Source of the DNA: Gemmatimonadota bacterium
GTDB lineage: Bacteria; Gemmatimonadota; Gemmatimonadetes; Gemmatimonadales; GWC2-71-9
Direction of reading: 5' to 3'
Assembly (NCBI GenBank): GCA_003222055.1
Contig: QHUT01000063.1
Span: forward strand, 1-61,049
DNA: 61,049 bases
Shown here: piece by piece, positions 46,166 through 54,988 of the stretch
How positions within the stretch are numbered: the stretch's first letter is position 1
Layout: each line of letters begins with the position of its first letter
Position numbers and translations under genes: made by a program
The notes under the pieces: generated by a model
Database searches by the model: none
What the model was told of the DNA's origin: nothing
What the model saw: the letters and a program-made list of their open reading frames with translations, nothing else

Positions 46166-48505
46166 ATGACGACTGATCAATTGACGAGGCTGGACAGGAC
46201 TGTAGACCACCTGGCGTCGTCCGCGGAAGTGGAGCGCCCGCCGTATCTGTGGGCAGGCTGCGTCGCGCTCGGCGCCCTCATCCTGTACGTCGCGACGCTC
46301 GCCCCGACCACCCAGTTCTGGGACACGTCGGAATACATCGCCGCGGCGTACGTGCTCGGCATCCCGCACCCACCGGGGAATCCGCTGTTCACGCTGATCG
46401 CCCACACCTGGGGCCTCTTGCCCCTGGCGGCGGCGTATGCCGAGCGGATCAACCTGCTCGCCGCGGTGACGAGCGCGGTCGCGGCGGGGTGCTGGTTCCT
46501 GGTGGGCGAGCGGTGGATGCGGAGCTGGGTACCGGCCCGGCTGCCGCGGCGGCTCGCCGCCGTGGCCGGCGCGCTCAGCGCGGCGACCGCGTTCACGGTG
46601 TGGAACCAGTCGGTGGTGAACGAGAAGGTGTACACGCTGTCGCTCTTGTCGATCGCACTGGTGCTGTGGCTCATCGTGCGCTGGGACGACCAGCCCCCCG
46701 GCGAAGGGCACGATCACCATCTCCTGATGATCGTGTACCTGCTGGCGCTGACTTCCACGAACCACATGATGGGAGTGCTGGTGGGCCCCGTGGTGATGGT
46801 GCTCTTGTATCCACCGCTCAAGCGGGAGCGCCCCGTAGGGCTCGCCGCGCGGCGGGTCGAGTGGTCGCAATGGTTCGTCTTCTGCAGCGCGTACGCGCTG
46901 ATCGTGGCGAGCGGGCTCGAGAGCTCCACGCCCTTGAAGCTCGCCGCGGTGCTGTTCGCGGCGGCGCTGGTGTACGCGGTTGCTTACGCGCGCAACGGCG
47001 ACTTCGCGCTCGCGGTGCTGCTGGTGGCGGCCGTGGGCGTGTCGGTGTACCTGTTCCTGCCGATCCGGGCGGCGCATTTCCCGGCGATCAACGAGGGCGA
47101 GCCCACTACGCGAGCGGCTTTGTGGGACGTGCTCACGCGCCAGCAGTACGGCAAGCCGCCCGTGTGGCAGCGCCAGGCGACGCCCCAGGCGCAGATCGGC
47201 ATGTGGATCCAGTACTTCACATGGCAGTGGGGGCGCGACTTGGCCACCGGGTGGCGCGGGGCGGTTGCCGTGATGTTCGCGTTCGTGGGCTCGCTGGGCG
47301 CGTACCGCCACTGGAAGGCCGACCGCCGCACGGCCGTCGCCATGACGACGCTGATGGCGACGCTCACGCTGCTGTTGATCTTCTACCTCAACTTCAAGTA
47401 CGGCTACTCGCAGCGGCCCGACCTGCCGCAGCCGCTGCACGAGGTGCGCGAGCGCGACTACTTCTTCATCGCCTCGTTCGCGCTGTGGGGCGTGTGGGTC
47501 GGCATGGGACTCGCGACCCTGATGGAATGGCTGACGGAGTCGCTCGAGACCCGGGAGCCCGACCCGGCCCGCCGCTGGCTGCTCGCGACTCCGGTGCTGG
47601 CGCTCGCGCTCGTGCCGCTGGTCGGCAACCACCTCACCGCCTCGCGCCAGGGCGAGACGCTGGCGCGCGACTTCGCCTACGACATGCTGCAGTCGGTCGA
47701 GCCGTACGGCGTGCTCGTGACCGCGGGGGACAACGACACGTTCCCTCTGTGGTACGCGCAGGAAGTGGAGCACATCCGCCAGGACGTGACGGTCGTGAAC
47801 CTGTCGCTCGCCAACACCGACTGGTACCTGCGGCAGCTGCAGCGCCGGCCGCTCGCCACGTTCGACTCGACCGCCGCCCCGTCGATCTACCGCGGGCAGG
47901 CGTGGCCCAAGCCGGCGGGCCGCCTGCTCGAGTACACCGACGAGCAGCTCGCGCACCTCGAGCCGGTGTACTGGCTCGACCAGAAGCGACTCGTGAACCT
48001 GGGCGGGGTCAGCGTCTCGCTCGATCCGCAACAGCTCGGCCGTCAGTATCTCGAGCGGGCCGACGTGATCGTGCTCGAAGCGATCAAGGACCAGATGGGC
48101 AAGCGGCCCATCTACTTTTCCCGCACCGTCGGCCCGTATGCCGACCTGTTCGGCCTGAGCGACTACTTGGAGGGTCAAGGGTTCGCGCGCAAGCTGCACC
48201 GGGAGCCACTCACGCCATCCGACAGCATCGTGCCGCTCGGGGCCGGGCTCGGGGCCATCAACCTCCCCCGCACCACGGCGCTCGCGTTCGACGTGTATCA
48301 TCGCGCGGCTGCCGGGCGCCTCCGGCCGCGGGGCTGGGTGGACCGGCCGTCGGAATCGATCCTCGCCACCTACGGGATCGTGTACCAGGCGCTGGCACAG
48401 GTGCTGCGGCAGCGCAAGCCGGAGCTGGCGACCCGGGCGCTCGTGGTCGCCGACTCGGTCTTCAAGAACACGACCTACGGGTTCAACCCGCCGAGCGAGC
48501 GCTAG
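46166..48505 (+). CDS. DUF2723 / GT117 membrane glycosyltransferase (copy 2)
   Basis: 779 residues, about half identical in the conserved blocks to copy 1: TTQFWDTSEYIAAAYVLGIPHPPGNP, VWNQSVVNEKVYTL, FYLNFKYGYSQ, VRERDYFFIASFALWGVW and TAGDNDTFPLWYAQEVE. It has an extra N-tail (25 residues) and an additional loop with two extra membrane segments (about 225-280: WFVFCSAYALIVASG, LAAVLFAAALVYAVAYA) not found in copy 1. 15 nt separate the two, so they are co-transcribed and likely result from a tandem duplication. Last gene of the plus-strand run. Confidence 0.9.
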   Translation: MTTDQLTRLDRTVDHLASSAEVERPPYLWAGCVALGALILYVATLAPTTQFWDTSEYIAAAYVLGIPHPPGNPLFTLIAHTWGLLPLAAAYAERINLLAAVTSAVAAGCWFLVGERWMRSWVPARLPRRLAAVAGALSAATAFTVWNQSVVNEKVYTLSLLSIALVLWLIVRWDDQPPGEGHDHHLLMIVYLLALTSTNHMMGVLVGPVVMVLLYPPLKRERPVGLAARRVEWSQWFVFCSAYALIVASGLESSTPLKLAAVLFAAALVYAVAYARNGDFALAVLLVAAVGVSVYLFLPIRAAHFPAINEGEPTTRAALWDVLTRQQYGKPPVWQRQATPQAQIGMWIQYFTWQWGRDLATGWRGAVAVMFAFVGSLGAYRHWKADRRTAVAMTTLMATLTLLLIFYLNFKYGYSQRPDLPQPLHEVRERDYFFIASFALWGVWVGMGLATLMEWLTESLETREPDPARRWLLATPVLALALVPLVGNHLTASRQGETLARDFAYDMLQSVEPYGVLVTAGDNDTFPLWYAQEVEHIRQDVTVVNLSLANTDWYLRQLQRRPLATFDSTAAPSIYRGQAWPKPAGRLLEYTDEQLAHLEPVYWLDQKRLVNLGGVSVSLDPQQLGRQYLERADVIVLEAIKDQMGKRPIYFSRTVGPYADLFGLSDYLEGQGFARKLHREPLTPSDSIVPLGAGLGAINLPRTTALAFDVYHRAAAGRLRPRGWVDRPSESILATYGIVYQALAQVLRQRKPELATRALVVADSVFKNTTYGFNPPSER

Positions 48506-48658
48506 TCGCGGCTCGGTTACTTCGGCGTGGCGTGCTTCTTTACGTCGATCGGAAGGGCTAGGCGTGGCTGCGCCGCCCCACAGGAACACATCTCCGCGTG
48601 ACCATACGTCGCCGTGAAGCGTCTTCAGGATAGCCAAAACACCAAGAGCGGTATCTCC

Positions 48659-48940
48659 ATGAGTGCAGGGACCCAGACGCGTCCGCCGACGGGCGGCGAC
48701 GATGTCTTCATCACGTACCTCGATCAGAGTGACAGCTTCGCCCTCGGCGTGGAGTTCGGCGAGTTTCTCTGCGCGCTCGGACAGGGCTACGAAGCCGTCG
48801 GGGGCTACTTTTCTGCGCGACTCGAGGCGCAGCTGCTCGTCGCCGCCTCGCGGTTGGGCTATGTGCGAGAGGCGTGGGCCGAGCGCGGTGACGGGTCTTG
48901 TTTGGGGCGGTTCAGGCGAGCGCAAAGCGACCCCTTGTAG
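48659..48940 (+). CDS. Small hypothetical protein (93 aa)
   Basis: A 93-residue ORF, MSAGTQTRPPTGGDDVFITY then LDQSDSFALGVEFGEFLCALG, mixed alpha/beta, no signal or membrane helix. An in-frame ATG exists at 48614. The ribosome site is weak. It resembles a real short protein more than noise, because a Phe/Tyr/Leu core is spaced regularly, but the family is not recognised. It faces the glycosyltransferase/kinase operon (stop 37 nt before that operon's end). Confidence 0.5.
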   Translation: MSAGTQTRPPTGGDDVFITYLDQSDSFALGVEFGEFLCALGQGYEAVGGYFSARLEAQLLVAASRLGYVREAWAERGDGSCLGRFRRAQSDPL

Positions 48941-48977
48941 GACGTGTCCCATTGCCACAGGGTGCGGCCGAGGTGCT

Positions 48978-50402
48978 TCATGCCCATCGTGGGGACAGGG
49001 CGCGGCAGGCGCTCCCGACCGCGGCGCTCACCATGCGCCGCCACCCGGGCTCCTGGCTGCGGAACAGGCCGGTCGCCACTTCCAGCAAGGCTCCGGCGCA
49101 CTGCAGCGCAAATCTCTCGCGCCACTCGGCTGGTACGTGGGCGAAGTACGCGTCAATGAACGCCGCGGCGCCCACCTGCGCCCGCTCCGCTGGCACCGCA
49201 TCGAGTCCGACGCGACCCGTTAGATAGGCGTAGAGACGGGCGGGGTCACGGACGGGATCGCCCATGGCGACGCGATCGAAATCGATGATGGTGACCCGAT
49301 CGCCTGCAATGAACAGGTGATCGGCCTTCAAGTCGCCGTGGATCGGCGTCGGCGGCGCTTCCGTCAGGTCGGCGATGACCGTGGCGGCAACGGCCCGGAT
49401 GTCGTCGCTCACCTCCGGGCACGCCCAATCGAGCAGCGAGGCGGCCCGCTCGACGTCGTGGATCTGCTCTGCCAGGGGTTCGTGCGGCCCAATGGCTCGA
49501 CCGCTCAGGTGGAACGCGGCGAGGGCGCGCGCGGCGGCGCGCACCGCCGGCATCGGGTCGTCGCGTCCTCGCAGGAGCTCGAGCAACGCCGTGCCGGGCG
49601 CCTCGTCGACGACGAGCGTGTCGAGCTCGTCGAGATAGGCGAGTGGCCGCACGACGCCGTACGCCGATCCGGCCTCGGCATGCCCCGCGCAGAGCGTCTC
49701 CATCAACTGGAAGGTGGCGGCGCCACGCCCGGGACGGCACACCTTCACGTAGCAGCGACGCGTCTGGGAGCGTCTCGACCGCATGTCCCGAAGCTCCAGC
49801 GTGTAGCGCAGCGCGGCGCCGATTTCGGAGCGATAACGCAGCAGCTCGAGGCGCCCGGCGCCGGCGCGCCACTCACCCGCACCCGCCTGCGCCCGCAGGA
49901 GCGGCGCGAACTCCTGGCCCTCGGTTGCGAGCACCCGGCCGAGGCCGCGGAGTTGGCGATCATACGGAAAGACTTGCACCAACATCTCGAGCTCGGGGAC
50001 GTAGGCGAGTGGCTCGAACGTGCGCCACCGATCGGGAATCGAGCGCTTCGGATCCGTGGCCGCGAGTTCCCGCCACAGGCGCTCGGCGTCCCCCGGCCGC
50101 GCGTACACGACCGCGGTGACCCACTGGTCGAACGCGCCTCCCGTCCCCCGGTCGATCACGCGCAGCGAGTACTGGAGGACGCAGCGCGATGTGGACTGCC
50201 GGCACCGAAACCGGACCGGGACGCAGGCCTCGATGTGATAGGCCTTCCCGGCGACCGGCTCCAGGTGAGCGCGGAACACCTCGAGCATCCGCGTGGGATC
50301 GCTCGCGATCTCGAGCTGCGGAAAGTCCGGATCGACGGGAAACCCTGGCTTGCCAGGTTCGGCGGCAGGCGCGTCTTGGTGCACGGCGGGTGACGCGATC
50401 AT
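48978..50402 (-). CDS. APH-fold phosphotransferase A (474 aa)
   Basis: Aminoglycoside-phosphotransferase/choline-kinase-like fold. The N-lobe Lys is in RRCYVKVCR; the catalytic loop is HGDLKADH; the metal-binding IIDFDR follows. The N-terminal ~190 residues form an extra domain that itself has strands resembling a second, incomplete kinase N-lobe (FRCRQSTSRCVLQYSLRV). It is longer than the usual 250-350 residues. Last gene of a four-gene operon; ATGA overlap with kinase B. Substrate unknown; a drug-resistance role should not be assumed. Confidence 0.85.
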   Translation of the reverse strand: MIASPAVHQDAPAAEPGKPGFPVDPDFPQLEIASDPTRMLEVFRAHLEPVAGKAYHIEACVPVRFRCRQSTSRCVLQYSLRVIDRGTGGAFDQWVTAVVYARPGDAERLWRELAATDPKRSIPDRWRTFEPLAYVPELEMLVQVFPYDRQLRGLGRVLATEGQEFAPLLRAQAGAGEWRAGAGRLELLRYRSEIGAALRYTLELRDMRSRRSQTRRCYVKVCRPGRGAATFQLMETLCAGHAEAGSAYGVVRPLAYLDELDTLVVDEAPGTALLELLRGRDDPMPAVRAAARALAAFHLSGRAIGPHEPLAEQIHDVERAASLLDWACPEVSDDIRAVAATVIADLTEAPPTPIHGDLKADHLFIAGDRVTIIDFDRVAMGDPVRDPARLYAYLTGRVGLDAVPAERAQVGAAAFIDAYFAHVPAEWRERFALQCAGALLEVATGLFRSQEPGWRRMVSAAVGSACRALSPRWA

Positions 50403-51412
50403 CCCAAGCTCGACCCGACCGCGGCGGCAATCTCTTTCAGTAAGCGCTCCGCCTCAGCCCGACGCCGTTCGAGCGCCGCGGGCTCCGGGTGGCGAGTGGT
50501 GTCGAACAGCAACGAATGAATCTTGCGCAACAGCGTGGCCCGCTCATACCAGCCGACCCGATCCGCGAGCCCCGGCTCGCGGCCCGCGTGACGCGCGTAG
50601 GCATCGATCAGGGTCGCGCGCAACGTGGCGAAGTCCCCGAGCCGGCCGGGCTTGCGCAGCGTGCTGCGCCGGAACTGGGTCAGGACGGTCCCGAGGTCGA
50701 GCGCCGGATCGCCGAGCGTCGCGCGGTCGAAGTCGAAGATCACAACCCGGTCACCACGCCACAGCAGTTGCGCGGGACCGAAATCGCCGTGCAGGAACAC
50801 CGGCGCTCGAGGGTCGACGGGAGGCTCTCGTTCCAGCCGGGCGAAGGCGCGCCGCAGCACGCCCCCTGCCTCGGGAACCCGCTCGCACATCGCGGCGACA
50901 CGAGCCCGTACCTGCTCCAGGACCACGGCGGGCGTCGTTATGCAGGGGAGCGCGGCCGGCGGACTGACCGCGTGCAGCGCCGCCAACGCGCGTGCGATGG
51001 CCTCCAGCACGACGGCGCCCGAGCGCGCGAGCGCCGGAGTCAGCTCCTCGCCTGTCTCGTACGTCATGAGGACGAGGTGGCGCGGGGCGTAGTAGCCGAG
51101 CAGCGTGGGTACGACAAACGCGCCCCGCCGCCAGCCGTCGCTGCGGGCGAGACCCTCGAGCAGGCCTGCGACGCGCCGCGCCTCGACATCCTCGTCGTAG
51201 AACTTCCCCACCCAATCGAGGCGGTGCGGGTCGGAGCGGCCCGAGAAGCCGGCGTCGAGCTCGAAGTGCACCACGCGGCGTCGTCCATGCCGCGTGATCG
51301 ACGTCGCGGTCCACGCGTCGAGCCGGGCTGCGGGACCACACACGTCACCGAGCGTCGCGCGCAAGGCGACTTCCAGCTCGGGAGAGGCGAGCGTGACCGG
51401 CGCGCTGCTCAT
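50399..51412 (-). CDS. APH-fold phosphotransferase B (337 aa)
   Basis: Second APH-like kinase. The N-lobe has LDWVGKFYDED (Lys), the hinge-like VLMTYETGEEL, the catalytic HGDFGPAQL and the metal site IFDFDRATLGDPALDLG. Low similarity to its neighbours outside these motifs, so it is not a recent duplicate. ATG at 51412 overlaps kinase C (ATGA), its own stop overlaps kinase A. Confidence 0.88.
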   Translation of the reverse strand: MSSAPVTLASPELEVALRATLGDVCGPAARLDAWTATSITRHGRRRVVHFELDAGFSGRSDPHRLDWVGKFYDEDVEARRVAGLLEGLARSDGWRRGAFVVPTLLGYYAPRHLVLMTYETGEELTPALARSGAVVLEAIARALAALHAVSPPAALPCITTPAVVLEQVRARVAAMCERVPEAGGVLRRAFARLEREPPVDPRAPVFLHGDFGPAQLLWRGDRVVIFDFDRATLGDPALDLGTVLTQFRRSTLRKPGRLGDFATLRATLIDAYARHAGREPGLADRVGWYERATLLRKIHSLLFDTTRHPEPAALERRRAEAERLLKEIAAAVGSSLG

Positions 51413-52416
51413 GGGACACTCACGGCAGCGGTCGCCATCTCCTCGAGCGCCGCCTGGGCCCGCCGGGCCAGTGCGACGGCGAGCCGGGGCCACCCGGCGG
51501 GGTCGGTCCGGCGCACCGTATGGATCTTGCGGGCAAGCGTGAGCGCGCGGTAAAACGCCACGTTGCGGGCCGATACCGCCGGCATCGACGTGCGGTAGGC
51601 CTCGAGAAACGTGGCCCCCAATCGATCGGCGCGCGCCGCCCGCGCGGGATCGACGAGCCCCCCCCGCTCGAGCTGCGCCAGGAAATGGCCCACGTCGTAG
51701 GCCGCATCGGTATAGCCGAAGGCGTCCAGGTCGAGCAGTACGAGACGCTCGCCCGTCCACAGGAACTGTCCCGCCCACAGGTCCCCGTGCACCGGTGCGG
51801 GCTGCGCCGGCTCGAGCGAGCTCACGGCGTCCGCGAGCGCCGACACCAGGGGTTCCATCACGGGGGCCGCCTCGGGCCAGCGCCGCCGCAGTCGCTCGCA
51901 CCGCGCGGCCACCTGCGCGATGAGCTGTTCCGGGGTGGTCGGCGGCTCCGGGGCCAGCGCGAGGCGATGCAAGCTCGCGGTGAGACACGCCGCCCGCCGA
52001 AACAGCTCCGGGGCCCGGCCATCCTCGATGTCGGTGAGGCAGCGCCCGTCCACCCACGGGAAGACCAGCAGGCGCTCGTACGCGACGTAGCCAATCGGCA
52101 GACACACTCCGTCCGGCGCCATCTCGTGGCACGCGGCCAGGGCCTGCGCGTGCGCCCACACCCGAGCGCCGAAGTCGTCGGCGTACGCCTTGAGCGCATA
52201 CGAGCGCAACGCGCCGAGCCGCGTGCGGACGCGGGCCCGGAGGACGAAGCGATCGGGGTGTACGCTCTCGACGCTACACGCCACGTCGGCGGCGGCGATG
52301 TCGGTCGAGAGCGCGGAGCGCAGGACGGTCAGGACCGCGGTCGGCTGTTCCAGGCGCGCGCGTTGCGCGCAGAGCAACGCGCGCAGTTCGCGGCTCGGAG
52401 TGAACTCGAGGCGCAT
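51409..52416 (-). CDS. APH-fold phosphotransferase C (335 aa)
   Basis: Third APH-like kinase: N-lobe Lys in SYALKAYADD, VFPWVDGRCL linker, catalytic HGDLWAGQF, and LLDLDAFGYTDAAYDVG in the metal site. As in kinase B the Asn of HxDxxxxN is Gln. It follows the glycosyltransferase gene by 4 nt, so expression is coupled. The three kinases together with the glycosyltransferase suggest successive phosphorylations of a glycosylated metabolite or envelope precursor. Confidence 0.88.
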   Translation of the reverse strand: MRLEFTPSRELRALLCAQRARLEQPTAVLTVLRSALSTDIAAADVACSVESVHPDRFVLRARVRTRLGALRSYALKAYADDFGARVWAHAQALAACHEMAPDGVCLPIGYVAYERLLVFPWVDGRCLTDIEDGRAPELFRRAACLTASLHRLALAPEPPTTPEQLIAQVAARCERLRRRWPEAAPVMEPLVSALADAVSSLEPAQPAPVHGDLWAGQFLWTGERLVLLDLDAFGYTDAAYDVGHFLAQLERGGLVDPARAARADRLGATFLEAYRTSMPAVSARNVAFYRALTLARKIHTVRRTDPAGWPRLAVALARRAQAALEEMATAAVSVP

Positions 52417-52420
52417 CGCG

Positions 52421-53635
52421 TCAGTCTCCCCCGAGCCAACGCGCGAGGTAGGCCGTGAGGCGCGCCGCGCCGTCGAACGATGGGATGACCTCGCGCACGC
52501 GGCGCGCGTGGGCGGCGCGATCGCAGCCGAGCGCCCACTCGATGGCCTCGGCGAGGCGGTCCGGCGCGAGCTCGCGCGGGTGGACGCACGAGACGAGACC
52601 CCGCGCCGCCAGCAGCTCGGCGCGAATCGTTTGCTCGACCTTGTCAGTCGCCCGCGGCACGATGACCATCGGTCGGGCGGCGGCCAACGCCTCGCACACG
52701 CTGTTGTAGCCGCCCATGCTCACTACCGCGTCGGCGGCCGCGAACAGGCGCAGCGTATCGGCTTCGAGGACGACGCGGCACGACGCCGTGGCCCGACGCT
52801 CGAGCTCCGCCCGCTGCTCCGCCGGCATGAAGGGCCCCGTGACGACGACCGCGCGGAGCTCGGGGCGCTTCGCCGCCAACCGCTCGAGGGCGGCGACCGC
52901 CGCATCGAGGACCGGGAACCCGTCGCTGCCGCTCCCGACGGTCGCGAGCACCAGGGCCGCGCCCTCGGGCAGACCGAGCTCGCGCCGCACCACCGCGGGA
53001 TCAACCCGCGGGGGCTCGCGCACGATGTAGCCGCAGTAGTGCAGCTTGGGCCGGACGCCCTGTGGAATGGCGTAGGCCTCGGCCACGTCGTGGAGCGCGG
53101 GCGAGCCGTACACGGCGATGCCGTCGTACAGATGTTCGAGCGCGTCGTACACGCCGAGCTCGCGCCACTGCCCGCGAATTCGCTCCGGGTCGTCCATGAT
53201 GTCGCGCAGTCCGAACACGAATCGCGTGTCGGGACGCGCGGCCTTCAGCGCGCGGAGGCCGGCGGCGAACTCGCCCTTGGCGCCGAGCGGCTCGTGGTCC
53301 ACCAGCACCAAGTCCGGGGCCAGCCCGAGCGCGGCGTCCCTGAGGATCGTGCCACGGAGCTCGCGGAAGTGCCGCTTCGCGTCCTCTTCCTCCAGCGTCG
53401 TCCGCTGCCAGCCGTCCGGGGTGAGTAGGGAGGGCAGCTTGATGTAGTCGCACCGCTCGGGCAAAGTGAAATGGCCCGCGAGCGCGGACTTGGTCGCGAG
53501 GTACACGACTGCGTTCGGGTAGCGCGCCAGCAGATGGCGGGCGATGGTCAGACTACGGGTAATGTGGCCGAGACCCTGCCGGTCCTGCGCGTACAGGAGC
53601 AGCGTGCGGACCCCGGGCGACCGAACCGGCGTCAT
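52421..53635 (-). CDS. MurG-like (GT28 type) glycosyltransferase
   Basis: 404 residues with a GT-B two-domain plan. N-terminal LLYAQDRQGLGHITRSLTIAR (Gly-rich donor/acceptor loop with His), middle linker, and C-terminal Rossmann domain with VLATVGSGSDGFPVL, VSMGGYNSVCEALAAARPMVIVPR (donor-binding GGYN...E). The family includes MurG and glycolipid synthases acting on UDP-sugars. First gene of the operon with three APH-fold kinases. The acceptor is unknown. Confidence 0.85.
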   Translation of the reverse strand: MTPVRSPGVRTLLLYAQDRQGLGHITRSLTIARHLLARYPNAVVYLATKSALAGHFTLPERCDYIKLPSLLTPDGWQRTTLEEEDAKRHFRELRGTILRDAALGLAPDLVLVDHEPLGAKGEFAAGLRALKAARPDTRFVFGLRDIMDDPERIRGQWRELGVYDALEHLYDGIAVYGSPALHDVAEAYAIPQGVRPKLHYCGYIVREPPRVDPAVVRRELGLPEGAALVLATVGSGSDGFPVLDAAVAALERLAAKRPELRAVVVTGPFMPAEQRAELERRATASCRVVLEADTLRLFAAADAVVSMGGYNSVCEALAAARPMVIVPRATDKVEQTIRAELLAARGLVSCVHPRELAPDRLAEAIEWALGCDRAAHARRVREVIPSFDGAARLTAYLARWLGGD

Positions 53636-54237
53636 GGACGACCCTCGGCGGGCGCGACGCTCATGGCCACGTCGGTGCAGATGCGGGGGACGCGCCCGTC
53701 CGTAAACGATCGTCCTAACAACAACCCGATTCGCACCACCGCCTCCCTAAAACCGCGCACAGCCGCGGGTCGGGGGCAGGGCTCGCAAGTCGCGTACCAG
53801 TTGGAAACGTCGCCTTCACGTCGCTCATGACCAGGTACCGGGGTATTTTCCCACTCGCTCCGTCGCGCTAGCCCTACACCAGGTTGCGGAGTTGCCCCGA
53901 CGCGCAGGCGCCACGGGTGGGCTCGGACGCCGCTTGTCCGGCGGTCACTGCGGCTCACGCGCCGCGCTCCGCGTTCCCCGGCCCCCGCGTGCCCCGGCCG
54001 CAGCAGCGCGCTCAGCGTTGGGGTTGGGTGCTGGCTCGTCGTTGCTCCAAGACCGGCATCGCCCAGCGCGGCGATTTGATCGGTGGAGAGGCTGAGCCAG
54101 TCCTCGAGGGCCGAGCACCAAGGCGACGGGATTGATTGGTAAGGCAGGCCGTGGCGAAGCAATTTACTGGTACAGTTAGGGCGCAATTGACCCCTTCTCA
54201 GGGTTTTCGCGGTCGCTAAGTTCAGCAACAGCAAGTG
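53636..54237. other. 602-nt region with no recognisable gene
   Basis: Between the glycosyltransferase operon start and tRNA-Ser. Both strands carry open frames, but their translations are rich in Arg, Pro and Thr without domain patterns. It presumably holds the operon promoter and the tRNA promoter. A short plus-strand open stretch just before the tRNA (about 54146-54220, reading VAKQFTGTVRAQLTPSQG then FRGR) might be a remnant; I cannot assign it. Confidence 0.5.
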
Positions 54238-54321
54238 GGAGGGCTAGACCTAACTGGTAAGGCGGCGGTCTTGAAAACCGCTGGGAGAAATCCCGTAGAG
54301 GTTCGAATCCTCTGCCCTCCG
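54238..54321 (+). tRNA. tRNA-Ser(TGA)
   Basis: An 84-nt class II tRNA. Acceptor GGAGGGC pairs fully with GCCCTCC, discriminator G. The anticodon stem GCGGT/ACCGC holds loop CTTGAAA (anticodon TGA). The variable arm has a GGGA/TCCC stem, the T-arm is AGAGG-TTCGAAT-CCTCT. The D-stem (GAC/GGC) has an A-G mismatch where Ser tRNAs normally have C-G, a mild oddity. CCA not encoded. It is the left boundary of a segment with a second tRNA-Ser 3' half at 58019-58078. Confidence 0.92.
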
Positions 54322-54328
54322 TCTCGAC
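54268..54328 (+). repeat. Left direct repeat (candidate attL) in the tRNA-Ser 3' half
   Basis: From the anticodon stem through the tRNA end and 7 nt beyond (GTCTCGAC). It aligns with 58018-58078. Identical blocks are the 18 nt GTCTTGAAAACCGCTGGG and the last 16 nt TGCCCTCCGTCTCGAC; the differences lie in the variable arm and T-stem. Confidence 0.7.
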
Positions 54329-54481
54329 GTCAAGTGATCGGCAAGGGTCGACCCCCTGACCACGCTGGGTTGATAACACTCCGGCCGAGGCTCACCGGGG
54401 CCTCACCACACCGGAAAGCGCGCGGTGCCTGGTGTCCCGGGACTTGAAACTGGCTTGAGACCGCGGGGCGAGGGTACGCCC

Positions 54482-54988
54482 ATGCAAGCGGTCACCCTGT
54501 TCGGCTACGCCTTCCTCTCGAACGTCGCGCTCGCCGTGCTCCCGCACGAGCCGGCCGTCATTTGGTACGGCGCGCGGCTCGGCGTCTGGCCCACCACGCT
54601 CGTCGCGACCGCCGGCACGGTAGCGGCCGCGCTGGTGGACCACCGGGTGTTTGTCCCGCTGATCCGACGGTTTCGCGATGCAAGCGCGCCCTCTCAGGGC
54701 GCGACTTGGGCGGATCGGTTCTTTCGTCGTTTCCCGTTCGCGACGATCGCTCTTTCCGGGCTCACGCCACTTCCCTTCTTCCCCTTCAAAGCGCTCGCCT
54801 TCACCACGGGTTACCCGCTGGAGCGCTACCTCGCCGCGGTCGCGGCGCGCTCGGCGCCGCGCTACGCCCTGCTGGCGTGGTTCGGCGTGGCAGTGCGGCT
54901 GCCGACCTGGCTCATCGCCGGGTTGTTCGTGCTGCTGCTGATCCCGTCGTTGCGGATGCTGCCGTGGCTCCGGCCAAGCGCGAGCTGA
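54482..54988 (+). CDS. VTT-domain (DedA-like) membrane protein
   Basis: 168 residues with the ATG at 54482. The VTT/SNARE-associated pattern is seen: FLSNVALAVLPHEPAVIWYG, FVPLIRRFRD, FFRRFPFATIALSGLTPLPFFPFKALAFTTGYP (the reentrant loop and PxxxxK region), and a final membrane helix WLIAGLFVLLLIP. DedA-superfamily members flip or scramble lipid carriers and affect membrane homeostasis. It overlaps the CDP-alcohol phosphatidyltransferase gene by 25 nt, so a lipid role is likely. Confidence 0.85.
   Translation: MQAVTLFGYAFLSNVALAVLPHEPAVIWYGARLGVWPTTLVATAGTVAAALVDHRVFVPLIRRFRDASAPSQGATWADRFFRRFPFATIALSGLTPLPFFPFKALAFTTGYPLERYLAAVAARSAPRYALLAWFGVAVRLPTWLIAGLFVLLLIPSLRMLPWLRPSAS

Noticed and set aside
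43871-48958. 1695-codon minus-strand open frame opposite purH end and both GT117 genes
   Set aside because: GC-rich codon bias leaves the antisense frame open. The product is Arg/His/Gln-rich with no recognisable domain, while the plus strand encodes two clear GT117 proteins.
48978-52416. Aminoglycoside resistance genes
   Set aside because: The three proteins have the APH fold, but so do many metabolic kinases. The chromosomal operon with a glycosyltransferase and the unusual HxDxxxxQ/H loop give no support for a drug-resistance role.
54146-54220. Possible integrase C-terminal remnant before tRNA-Ser
   Set aside because: The open stretch is only about 25 codons and I could not match it to a recombinase motif. 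No Arg-His-x-x-Arg or Tyr active-site pattern is present.
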